DNA from: Antitrichia curtipendula
Lineage: Eukaryota > Streptophyta > Bryopsida > Hypnales > Leucodontaceae
Assembly: GCA_951230915.1 (NCBI GenBank)
Contig: OX579639.1
Span: forward strand, 1,736,001-1,800,000
Length of the DNA stretch: 64,000 bases
Reading direction: 5' to 3'
A program made the position numbers and the translations under genes. Shown here one piece after another: positions 10,881 to 21,462 of the stretch. Under the pieces are notes generated by a model. That model was not told the DNA's origin and did not search any database. It saw nothing but the letters and a program-made list of their open reading frames with translations. Every line of letters begins with the position of its first letter. The stretch's first letter is position 1.

Positions 10881-12959
10881 ATAGGATTCCTAAAATCGCC
10901 AGGTCACTTGCAAAGAGTGTGCCTTCATGACAACAAGCATCCAATGTGAATACTTCAAAGACATTGAACTCCTCACGGGCCAAACATCAAAGTTCATTCT
11001 TCAATGTGCACATTATATTTTTAGGTTCAATCTTGAAATTAAACATCTCAATGATATTTTGAACTGACCATCTTGAAAGATCAAAATGAAATGCTATCTA
11101 TAGTTTTAAGAAAAAAATTCCTAATTTTTCTATAATAGATCATAGATTTAATTATTCAAAAATTTATTTGGATTTTAATCATATATTACTATATATTATA
11201 AGACATCTCAATTTTAAAGTAACTGTTTTTATGAAGAAATTTGTCCAAGTAAGCCAAATCCGACTTAATGTCATAAAACTAGAAACAATTGCTATGTACT
11301 TGTATAATACTATTGCATCAAAGTCACGGTCTTTTAAGATATTTGTATACAAAATTGTATTATAGAGTTTAGGATTTAGGATTTAGGGTTCATGTCATTC
11401 ATATAAATGTTGTCCAAATTAGAAGTGTATTTTGAAAATGGATGTGTGATATTATTTTGATGTAATATTAAAAAATCATTTTGGTCATGATAGTATAGAT
11501 TGATATCTAATTACCTACTTATAAGAAATTGCCCCATTCAATGTCAAATAATGTTGTCAAAAATCATTCGGAGTTATATGTTGCGCTCTTGCGGAGTGTG
11601 GACCATGAAGTTAGAAAAAGCATATAGAGTGGTCTTATGTTTCTAAAATTCAAAATTCTTTATTCAAAATTGATATCAAAGAATATTAATTGTCTATTAG
11701 AATATTTTTTTCATTGGGATAAACAATTCTTCAATTCTTCCAAAACTTATTCGCGTATTATTTTTCATATAATAGTGCACCAATTTCTACTTCACAAATT
11801 TTAAAAAATGAATATGTAGTTCTTTTGAATTTAACCCCTAAAGTCCCATTGTCCCATCGGGGGACAAAATGGATGTAAGATTTTTAGGCAGGCTTCTATG
11901 GCCTCAATATTTTTTGTAATTTTCTGAGTTTTTTTGGTATCTTTTAGAATAAATAACTTGGAGGATTCATTTCTAAATTGAATTCTAGCAGTTAAAAAAA
12001 AAAAAAAGTTTCACAAGGTCAAGATTCCTTGCTAGAACAATCTCACCATTGAAATTAGTATATTTTAATTCTATCTTAGAGCTATTAATGATTTAATTTT
12101 TCCTTCAATCTTGAATCTTCTTCTACTTAACAATTTTTTAATGAGTGAAAACTAAGTGTTTCTTTTTAAATATCTTTTTTTTAGATTTTCAACTCAATTG
12201 TTTATCATATAAAATTAGAAATTCACCATCATTAGAGCAGACTTTTTAGTTAAAAAGGTTCAAAGCCAAAAAATGTAGTCAAGCAAGGTGCCTAAAACTA
12301 GGGGTTAAACATTTCACATTTATTCATAACTCAATTGCCTAAATTTTGGCTAAAATGCACAAGGTGGAAGACGTACGTGAATATTCTTAAAAGGGTTGAA
12401 TGACCAAACATCCCATTTTAGAAAAGCTAGAGAAGTAAACATTTAATTTTTAAATTCCATGTACAATTGCACATTGGTGAATTCTTTGAGGTAGAAATTC
12501 ATTCAACAACTGTGGAACAATGGTGTTGATAAAGTTACATAAAAAGTCTATTGTTGAATTTGTTTAACAAAAGATATTCACATAAGAAATTAAAAATTGA
12601 CTTCAAAAATTTGTTTGCAAACTTGTGCGTGCTATGAATTCAAGAAACACCTAAACCCAATCAAGAATCCTCAAGCTAAGTCCTTAATTGAAGATGGTCC
12701 ATATATTTCTTGAGGAACTTAATTTGCATTTGTTTTCATATTTTAAATTAGTTATGATTTCTTACATTTGTAACTTTAGGGTATACAATTTAGGATTTAG
12801 GTTTTAGGGTATAAGATTGAAGATCATTGCATTAAAAAATTGCTGGAGTTCTATTTAATGATTCAAGTTCTTTAAGTAAGAAAGTGGATCTCGATGAAAA
12901 TTTTGTCTTTCCCATCCTTGTCATTATTTGCCAGTCAAGGTCGTTCTAGGAGTCAGATG
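10881..12959. other. AT-rich non-coding tract of Hx copy A
   Basis: There is no credible coding frame. The tract from 10881 to about 12160 is homologous to 62767-64000, with few differences and one 15-bp indel near 11600 (lost in copy B). Two degenerate telomere-like patches (gtttaggatttaggatttagggtt, near 11370 and 12780) are noted. A TTAA-CCCCTAAAG motif occurs at 11831. Confidence 0.6.
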
Positions 12960-13330
12960 ATGCAACCCTCTGCCTGGTCGGACGGCCTCAAAAAATCTCT
13001 CAATTTCATCTCCACTTGAGAGGGGCTATCCGATTAGGTGGATTGCCCACGCGCCCACTGATTGGACGGGCCCGTCTGACATTCTGACGCCTTTGCCAAA
13101 ATCGTTTGATCAGTCGGACGGCCTAGAGCGGACGGCGGACGTCCGATTCATCGAGTCCATCCAATGAATCAGACGGGTGGCGTCCGCCTGATTGGATGGT
13201 CCTGATGAGGCGGACGATTGTCCGTCCGCCTCGTTGGGCCCGTCCGATGTGGCGGTCGGTCAAGGTGTCCACCTTGGATAAAAGAGTCGGACGGCCCGTC
13301 CAATCCTCACTTTTATCTTTCCCCTCGTGT
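12960..13330. repeat. CGGAC/GTCCG-rich tract upstream of the kinase-like gene
   Basis: Repeated cggacggcc, gtccgcc and gtccgat motifs in both orientations resemble the ends of Hx. The tract lies just before the kinase-like frame and may hold its promoter, or it may be the inner end of a separate smaller element. I could not find a CAGGGTTG-type terminus or a copy of the ctcccaag duplication here. Confidence 0.5.
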
Positions 13331-13519
13331 CATGCAAGAAAGAACGGAGAGCTTGGTGGTTTATCTTCCATTGGCTCCTTTCTAAGGGAAGATAAGAGCG
13401 TGATTTCTAGGGGGTACTTGTTTTTTTTTTCTAGATTTTGTGTCTGATCATCTGGCAAATCGTATATTGCCTTGTGGATTAGAAATTGCAAGTGAACTTC
13501 TAATCGTGATTTCATCACG

Positions 13520-14950
13520 ATGCCGAGACCACAGAAGGCTGCAAAGGACAAACAAGTGGTGCCGGACATTGAGGCGAGTATGGACGCTCCCTCTCTCGCT
13601 TGCAAAGCATTTCTCATTGAGTGCATTGTCAGATTTTATGAGTCGAAAACCACTGCGTCGTTGCATACCAAATATGCGAGGTATAAAGAGGAGTGCCCAG
13701 ATAAATTCAAGGGAGATATGGCACAGAAGTTCATGGATGCTTTAAACGTACCTTACTGGATTCATGAAATGGAGAAGAAGGGCTTTTAATAATTTTTGAG
13801 GAGCAGGGTCCATAATGCATTGTGGAATGCAAAGGTGATGTTAGAGAAGTACGGGAAGCAACACCGCATATTAGGTGATGGCGCTTTTGAACAAGGCATT
13901 TTGAGGGCAGACTTGTTTGTTCGCCAGTGCGTGCCTTTTGCAAAGACACAAAATAGGCAAGGTTCAATGAATTGGTGGAATAGTGATGAGGGACTTGTGG
14001 AGTTGCAATGTGGACGACGACATCTCTTAGCGCTTCCGAAAACAGCAAGGGTGATTCCACAAGATGATCAAATCCTGAGGGGTGGATACGCAACAATTTG
14101 GAGGGTCCGAATTGAAGAATGTCATGAGATACCCACATTTTGGAAGTTTGCAGCGAAGGTATCTCATCAACAACGCTTACGACCTCAGCTTGCAAGGTTG
14201 GAACACCAAAACAAGTCAATGACAGTGAGAATTCCACATGATGGAGTTATCCGGTTTTCTGTTGTTCATGCAACGCAGAACGAAGGGTACTCGTATTGGT
14301 GGATTGGCGGAACATTGAGGCAAATGTTAAAAATGGATAAGGAATATCCCGATAACATTGGCATTCAGTTGGCTTATTCTCAACCAACCCCGGAAGAGGT
14401 GACCAAAGCTTTTTTTCTTGGTCGTTGGAGGAAGAAGCACACAGAGCTTGCATGGGCATTGGTGCACCGCATGAATGCAGTGCACAGCGCTAGACATTTG
14501 CACAATGATCTTTTAGTGGACAATATTATGTTTCGCTTTCCCGATGATGAGTCCCGTGTTTACATTGGAGTTTGTGTTTGGGGTATGACTACTGTATGTA
14601 ATTAACCATTGAAGTCCTTGTACACGTTCACCTCTCAGAGTGAGCGGACTGAGACCTTGAAAAAGAGGTGGTGGGTGGACCCTTCTATTGCATACTTGCA
14701 TAGAAGAGATGCGGATGTGTCAATGATACCGGATTTATCACGTAAATTGGAGGAATATGCGGTTGGTCGAATAGCTCAAGCCATCAACAATGGTTGCATG
14801 TCGACGGACTACGTGAGCTTACATCGGGAAAATGAAGGACATACAAGATTTAGCCATGAAGATTTGGCAAAGATTTTTCACCTTTACTTGGAGCGCCTTT
14901 GTGATTCGGTGATTGATTCTCGAGGTAGCTTGTCCGAAATCATCCATTGA
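13520..14950 (+). pseudogene. Protein-kinase-like gene carried by the element, decayed
   Basis: A single frame of 477 codons starts at MPRPQKAAKDK and contains three stops: tandem TAA TAA at 13788-13793 and TAA at 14603-14605. After an N-terminal helical region (about 90 residues), the kinase fold shows RGGYATIWRVRI (Gly-rich loop), FAAKVS (the Lys strand) and LHNDLLVDNIMF (catalytic loop H-N-D-x4-N, in place of HRD). IGVCVWGM stands where DFG is expected: the metal-binding Asp is Val here. The residues RWWVDPSIAYLH after the last stop fit an activation-segment or APE-like region. The divergent HND and xWG forms point to an atypical kinase-like family; I remember similar proteins from bryophyte repeats but cannot verify this. 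Probably inactive because of the stops and the Asp loss. Confidence 0.6.
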
Positions 14951-15617
14951 TTTACCAATAATTACAACTGGCCTATTCCGGATGAACATTTCCGCCACTC
15001 ATATTAGTGTCTATGGTGTAAGTGGACTACATAGAACTATAGAAGTATTAGGTAAATGTAAAAGTAAATACAGAAATCAATATGATTGTGTGCAAGGATT
15101 TTTTAGTATATATATGCACCATCAATGTATGCCAATATATGTGCACCCTTATAATTGATATAAAGTTTTGAAATGTTTGTATGTTTTGTAACTTCCAATG
15201 TCTAATGTCTACCATCTATTTATGCATTCATCATATGTTTTGCTTGAAATCCTTGGATGAGAAGGGCAATGCAACAATTATTGTTGATGGATGTTAGCTT
15301 GGTATGGTTGGATACAAAATTGTATAATCAATTTTGAACACATATAATGATAATACAATTTCATCATACGCAAATATTTTTTATATTGAAAAGCAATACA
15401 GTTGATACTTGAACGATACCGCTATGATGATACCAAGTATCAACCTCCAAATACATTTTAATACAATATATTTATATAAAAGTATTTTAGTACGTAAATG
15501 CTATTTGCCGAGATGTCGATATTTTTGTACTATGATTGTCACACTCCATAATCCAATGGCAAAAGATTCCAAGGCCCACTCGATTGTGAGACAACGACTA
15601 AAATAGCTCTACCTACT

Positions 15618-16719
15618 TTACTCGGAATCTGAATGGATGTCATCTCTACGTTTTGGTGGTGTGGAATCGGATCCATAAGTGCCAAGATATGGTCCTTCGC
15701 CCCAAGTGCATCTATAGTTGCTTGACGCAGCTCCTTGATTGGGATTTCCATAGTAAGGACCTCCAAAAGTTGGAAGAGAAACTACATCACGATGTTGAGA
15801 CCTTCCTTGCCTTGGTTTGACATGATGAGAGCTTGTGTGGCGCTTATATGAACCATCCGTAGTAGATTCGGGATAGTATTGGGAGCCTCCTTGGCTAGAT
15901 CCAAAATCATGTGTGGTTCCATGGCTTCTTTCTAGGTTGTAATAAGTACCTTGGGTGTCGTTAGCATAGTGTAAGACCCTTTGACCATTTTGTGAACCAG
16001 ATGCAGTATGATCATGTTGGTAGGACCTGTCATGCCCGTGTTGTTGATCCTGATCCTCTATGCTTCTACTTATAGCTTCTTGCATTTGTTGATTGAACTC
16101 GATGTCTTCCCGAGCTTCTTGATGCTCATGTTCCACTATAAATGTTACGAGTGCTGGATTGTCTTCTACATCATCGTTGTCCGACCATTCATCCTCAGCA
16201 TCCGGCAATACAACCGGCGGAAATTCAAACTGCCCTCAATTAGACCACATTCGCATACAATCGCTCAGTTGAGTCCAACTCGTATAAATAACAGCGTCAG
16301 TGCGCTTCATATTGTCAACATTTTTCTCGTAAATTGTGCGCTAGTCTACATCTTTGTGGAGTACAATCTCTGCCCAAACCATGGCCATGTTGGAATAATT
16401 CATGACATTTGGTTTGTCTAGAGTCAGGCAGCTCAGCCCATTGCGTTACTTTCTCGTATCGGTGCACAAAGTGTTGGCTCTTGCACGTGGAAATTTGTCC
16501 TTTCTAGCGTCGAACTTGTTTGTCTGCTCGTTCTTGTGACCACATTTTGGAGAGGTGCGTCATTTTGACGTATTTTTTGCACATTGTGCAATCCCAAACC
16601 TTCTTGGGCTCTTCTTCCCATCCAGGTTTAGCTATACACATTGGATTTGCCCAATCTTCCCAGTTCATGTCCTGGGATTTGTTTTTCTTACTGGACTTTG
16701 AGCTTTTATCGCGAGGCAT
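15618..16719 (-). pseudogene. Gene-1-like remnant near the right end of Hx copy A
   Basis: From 16719 the minus strand encodes MPRDKSSKSSKK, then W-D-C-T-M-C-KKYVKMTHLSKMW, matching the N-terminus of gene 1 (W-x-x-x-x-C-KKYVKM...KLW). Here both Cys of the C-x2-C pair are present. The homology continues weakly (HFVHR) through several stops around 16200-16500. A 196-codon open frame (16208-15618) then encodes an acidic, then Gln/His/Ser/Gly-rich, low-complexity tail ending SDSE. It faces the kinase-like gene convergently and mirrors gene 1 at the other end of the element. No function is assigned. Confidence 0.5.
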
Positions 16720-16974
16720 GATAACCTTGATTAAAATGAAATGATTTGATGACGAAGTTCACATGAATCTTTACAACAACTGAACAAAATGTTTGACACT
16801 TGCCAATGAAACGGGGTGAAGTTGTTAACAAGGCCTTCAAAACCAAGTAATCACCAAAATAATTTGGTGCAATTCAGTATCCGAATACAATCGTTCACAC
16901 ACCAAAACGAAAGGGGCGCATAGAGCCACTGAGAGGCACTGGATCACCCACTCCGCAAGGGAAACAATTGTGAA

Positions 16975-17553
16975 GAATAAGCCGTCCGCCGCGCTATTTA
17001 TGTCGTCCGAAGGCGGACCAAGCAATGCGGACGCATACGTGCGAATTGGACGCCCCAGAATCGGACGGGCAGATCGTGAGGACAGAAATTGGCATCTGTT
17101 GGATCGCACAACCATCGTTGAAGGCGGTCGCACCGACGGACGGAGGTGGCGGATGGGAGCGCGGACAGTCGATCGGACCGTCGGAAAAGCAAGTGGATAC
17201 CCAGACTGCCGGACCCTGTTCGCGCGATCCCATCCACGAGCCCGACGCCCCACTAGTAGAAAACGTAGGAATTTTGATAGAATTCTGTTGATTTGGACAT
17301 CTTGATCCGTTCACTATTTTATTGATTTCAACAGAAATCTGTTACAATTAACATATTTTTGTTGGAATCAACAAAACAGTGACCGGATCAACACGTCTAA
17401 ATCAACAAAATTCTATCAAAATTCCTACGTTTTCTACTAGTGCCTTGTCCGCCCGCCCGTCCACTGGACGGTCGACCTTAAAAACCAGGTATATCAAAAG
17501 ACGTCCAGGGAGCAGTGCCCATGTCCGGACGTCTGGACGTCTTGTCAACCCTG
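16975..17553 (-). repeat. Right-hand end of Hx: CGGAC array and terminus CAGGGTTGAC
   Basis: CGGAC/GTCCG motifs run in both orientations up to the terminus at 17553 (minus-strand start CAGGGTTGACAAGACGTCC). The first ten bases equal the terminus at 53679. A CACTA MITE (17251-17442) has inserted in it. The next bases, ctcccaag (17554-17561), are the expected 8-bp duplication. Confidence 0.6.
17251..17442. mobile_element. 192-bp CACTA-type palindromic MITE, copy 1
   Basis: It starts CACTAGTAGAAAACGTAGG and ends with the inverse. The two halves are complementary almost throughout (TTTTGATAGAATT...AATTCTATCAAAA), so the whole element folds back. The flanks are ccc and cct, an imperfect 3-bp duplication. 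It has the same length and sequence type as 47038-47229. Confidence 0.85.
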
Positions 17554-19552
17554 CTCCCAAGAAAAGATGTCCTTCTCACCCTGCAGTCAGTGGCTAAGGT
17601 ATCTAGCAAGGAGTGTTGCACCAAGAATTGTATACAACCATTTCCACATGGGTAGATTGAAGCCATTCGGTCCGTAATGTATGTTGACGGAGGAGTATAC
17701 ACTCGGAAGTCTCGTTTGCTCAATGTACACGGACAAATCCACCATGATCAAAATGGAAGGGATATGATCACCTTGTCAAAACATGAAGTTTGTCCCACGG
17801 CTTGGTGCCATATTCATGGAGTATTCAGAGCTACTTTTCATAGATACAAAGAGAAAGCCAAGAAGGAGGACAAACCAGAGCATCATGGTAATCTAGAGAT
17901 GAAGAAGCCTCAGACCCGCACTTTACAAGCGACGGCCTCTCTTTGATTATTGGTGGACAACGAAGTTGATGCAATGCCACATAAAACGAAGACCCTTGAC
18001 TTTGGGGAGAAAGTTTTCCCCATGGTTTTACCATCTAGATTTCACTGGAAGGACAAGTTAGCGGAGATTAACAATGTCAATTCGTCATTTCAATTGTAAC
18101 ATATTTCAGCTAGTGGATTGAGCAACATTCGACGTCAATCTTTTCCAGAGTTTGCTCCAAAGGCTAGGGGTGATAGTTTTGCACGTTGCGGATATTGCAA
18201 TAGGTTAAAGCAGCTGAAGAGTGCTTGCACTCCTGGTTCACAAGCACAACAATTGTGGGCCTATAAATTGAAGGCGCACCTTGATGGACAGAAGGCGCAT
18301 AGGTATTTGTCTTATGGAAATTGTAGAATGTCAGAGATGTTTCCTGACAAAGTTTTGACCATTGTCCATTGTCGCAGCACAGGATAAGCAATTCCCATGT
18401 TATACTCCCAAAAACCACTCTAAAGCATAACAAAGTGACTCTAAAGATCGAACCCACGAGATTCTGTGAAGTATCTAACTCTATTAACGAACTAAGCCAA
18501 GTCAGGGACAACAGTCATCTTTTCCGGTCCTCTTCCTATGACCGGAACCAAAAACACCCAGAAAACAAAGGACCGGATTCTTGCTATCTTCCGATTCCAG
18601 CTAGTCTTCTGGTTATCGAATCCAACACAACCCCAGGACCCTATCTCTTCCGGTCCGGGTATCCGTCTAGGCCAATCCGCTCTAGACAACTCACAACCAT
18701 TTCCTCTCCTATCCGGTTTGGTTTTACCTCTGTTTAGCCATCAAAGGGTTCGCCGCTTGCTTTTGAGAGTGGTAGGCCCACCACACCTTCCGTGACTTAT
18801 AGTGGCTGAAGACCCACTTTCCAAATCCCTTCCTTCCTAGGCTAGTACGGATCCGGTTTGGTCCTTTACAGCAATCCAGATTGCAATCCGGTCCACTGGT
18901 CACACAAAGACCCCCCGTACGATCCTCTCAATACTACAATGACCCTAATGTCATCCTATTCCGTGCGAAGCTAAGGCGGTTACAAGTGCACCCGTCCATT
19001 CCAACGTCAACTAGAATTCTTCCGTTTACTGTTAAGATGGTGAGACCTCACAGGAGATCGGACACTCAACCGGATTTCTCACCCAGGAGTTCTAGCGCGA
19101 CTAAGGACTCCCTCCCTATGCGCCTAGCCTAACAACGGCTTTCTCACCCGGAATCTCAAATTCTAGAAGCGCTGAGGCACTGAAATTCACTCCCAACTCT
19201 ATCCTATCCGCTCACATGCACTTAGAACCAAGAAAAACACCAAGGGGAGAAATCCCAACGCATCCGCTCGTGCTTTCCGAACTCCCTCACGCACAACTCT
19301 GCCAAAACATGGGAGAACGTACAACAAGAAAGTACAAAGAGAGAACACAAAGAAAATGTAGAAGGAAAGACTCCCAGTCCTCAGCACAAGGACTGAATTA
19401 TATACACTTTGAGAACTTCCAAAAATAACAAAAGGCAAAAAGAGCCGTTAAAAGTCAACCTAAATCCGGATCCTAACTTCTGGTCCTTCTAACACTACCG
19501 GATCGGATTACTTAATCCAGATCTGTTCCTATCCTATCCTTCCTAACTTATT

Positions 19553-21196
19553 CTACATCGCTATCCCGCGCCCCAACGAAGGACTCTTGGGCTCCGCCTC
19601 CAATTGCTCAAAGACTTCTTCCAAGTTCCTGTTCCGCTCTCCAGCCATCGGATTTGGCATGTCAGAACCGGGAGAGTCTTCGATGTTGATCGGCGCGGTC
19701 TGGGAAGGCTGACTCGGCTTTGACTACGGAGTCTGGTCCTTTCCTTCCCTTGGGTCTGGCACTTCCGGAAACGATTCCGGCATGGAGATGTCCGATAGGT
19801 GGACCCTCATCGATCCGGTCAGCTTCTGTGTACACTCCTCCATCCGGTCCGCCGCTCCTCGCGCTAAGACCAAATTCTTCTCCACCTGCTCGGAGAAGTC
19901 AGTCAGGATCCGGACTATCCGTGTACCGGATAGTTTCTTCTCCTCTAAGACCTTCTCATCGAAGAGTCTGGCCCTGACTGCCACGCTTCCGGTCTCACCG
20001 AAAGTCGCCTTCACCGATTCCGCCACCTTCTGCGTCTCGTCCGCCATTATCCGGGTGGCGGCCATATCTTCCTTGAAGGTGGCCACTTCCGCCTTCAACA
20101 TGTCGACCTCCTCTTGAAGTCGACGGATCTCTGCTTCCTGCTTCCGGATCTCGACCGGATTGGTGATGCACTCCGCTACCTTCCCTGGCAACTTGCTATC
20201 CGGTGTTGCCTGCACCAACTCTCCGATCTGGTTTAGGGCAATTCTATTCGCCTCCCAGTCCAGGCGGATGTCGACGAGGATCTTCACCAATTTCTCGAAC
20301 GGATCGACCGGTCCCTTCTTCGAACAGCCTGCCTTCTCCCCTTCCGGTGTCTTCTCCTTTCCGGTTTTATCACCGAGTGGAGATCCTCTTCCGGTCGGAG
20401 ACGTCGTCTTGGGCCGCTTGGGCTGCCTCTCCGCCTCTTCTTCATCTTCTTCTTCTTCTTCGGTCTCGGATCCGGTTTCCTCTTCCTCCTCGTTCGTTTC
20501 CGATTCTCCGTATTTCAGGAGATTTTCCTGGACCTTCCACTCCTTCTCTTCCGAGTCTAAAAGGAGCTGGTGTTGCTCATAGAGGTGGAAGAGGTAGGGA
20601 CACACGGGTGTTGGCCTACTCCTTCCGACCCTCGTTGCCAACTGGGCCACCAGATCGAACATGATCCGGGCCCAGTCCGCTTTCCGGTCACCGCTCAGGG
20701 CACCAAAAATAGTGTTGCCGAGGGTGATTGTCACCCTTGTCGGCTTCTCCGGATGGAGGATCGGGATCAGGAACTGTAACAGTTTCCGGTGCCGGTCGTC
20801 GATGCAGTCTTCTACCGCGTATCCGTCCTTGGGGTTGACCGCTCCTCGGAACTTGCCCCGGACGTACTCGTCCTTCCGGTTTGCCATCCCGTGGCCTCCT
20901 GCCCGGAACTTATATACCTCCCTCCAGATCTCTTCCGTCCATTGATGTGGAACACAGCGGATTGTGTTGCCGAACTGGTTCGTCCACTTCCCCTGGATCT
21001 CCTTCACCATCCGCTCGTCCTTAAAACCCCAGGGTTTGTCGAGCAAACCCTGGCACCCCATCCGGTTGAGATCCAACCGGAGCATCTCCATCTCCTCCTT
21101 TGTCGAAGGGAGAACCGGAACGACCTTCCGGAGTTTGACCGGAGCCGCCGACGTGGATGGGCCTGGTCTGTTCCGCCTAAGCTGCGGCATGGACAC
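19553..21196 (-). pseudogene. TGT-element acidic coiled-coil gene, nearly intact copy
   Basis: Starting at MSMPQLRRNRPG (21196), 490 codons are open to a TAG at 19724-19726. The same frame then continues for 56 more codons to 19553 (TAPINIEDSPGSDMPNPM...), where similarity to the other copies persists (INLDSP), so the TAG is probably a mutation. The N-terminal domain (about residues 30-200) has DLNRMGCQGLLDKPWGF, DGYAVEDCIDDRHRKLLQFL, TRVTITLGNTIFGAL and CPYLFHLYEQHQLL. Next come a Glu-rich block (about 235-260), a basic/Pro linker, and a coiled coil (EIRRLQEEVDMLKAEVATF). Tryptophan, proline and cysteine placement is shared with the copies at 2204-4025 and 50587-52536. The role is unknown; a structural (Gag-like) or DNA-binding protein is possible. 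Confidence 0.65.
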
Positions 21197-21454
21197 AGAC
21201 TAGATCTAAGACAGTCCTTTCCGATTCTACCTCACACAGTCCTAGCCGCACGTCCCGTTCTCTCTCCGATCTCAACCGGAATCCTGCACAGCGATCGATA
21301 CGCAACCGGGAACCTACCCTGCAACACACCTCTAACACTCGCACACTCACGCACACACGCGAACACTCACACAGCGCCGAAACACGAGGAGCGCGACAAA
21401 ACACTCTCACCAAACGGAGTTTGGAAAAAAGAGTGCGACTGAGGAGGTGCTGGC

Positions 21455-21462
21455 CTTTTATA
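21455..21462 (-). promoter_or_regulatory. TATA box of the TGT-element gene
   Basis: The minus strand reads gagacTATAAAAGgccagc, about 260 bp before the start Met at 21196. The position corresponds to the weaker TATTTAAA box in the copy at 4168-4175. It suggests that the element has its own RNA polymerase II promoter inside its ends. Confidence 0.55.

Larger units (their letters stand above)
4471..17553 (+). mobile_element. Large Hx (hAT-type) element, copy A, right-hand part (hypothesis)
   Basis: Homology with copy B (58674 onward) runs from 4471 past the transposase gene through an AT-rich tract to about 12160, where copy B reaches the window end. No element terminus occurs in that shared tract. 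The first correctly oriented Hx terminus to the right is GTCTTGTCAACCCTG ending at 17553; in reverse it starts CAGGGTTGAC, like the left terminus at 53679. I infer one element carrying the transposase, a kinase-like gene and a gene-1-like remnant. The outer flank from 17554 is DUF7869-type coding remnant, with expected duplication ctcccaag. The left terminus is outside the window. Alternatively, 12960-17553 is a separate, smaller hAT element. Confidence 0.45.

Noticed and set aside
11367..11395. Telomere-like TTTAGGG text (also near 12780)
   Set aside because: Only a few degenerate units, inside the AT-rich Hx tract; not a telomere or a clear interstitial array.
11831..12308. Second piggyBac-like element between TTAA-CCCC (11831) and GGGG-TTAA (12305)
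   Set aside because: Only about six terminal bases are inverted (CCCCTA); TTAA is frequent in AT-rich DNA, and copy B ends before the right junction.
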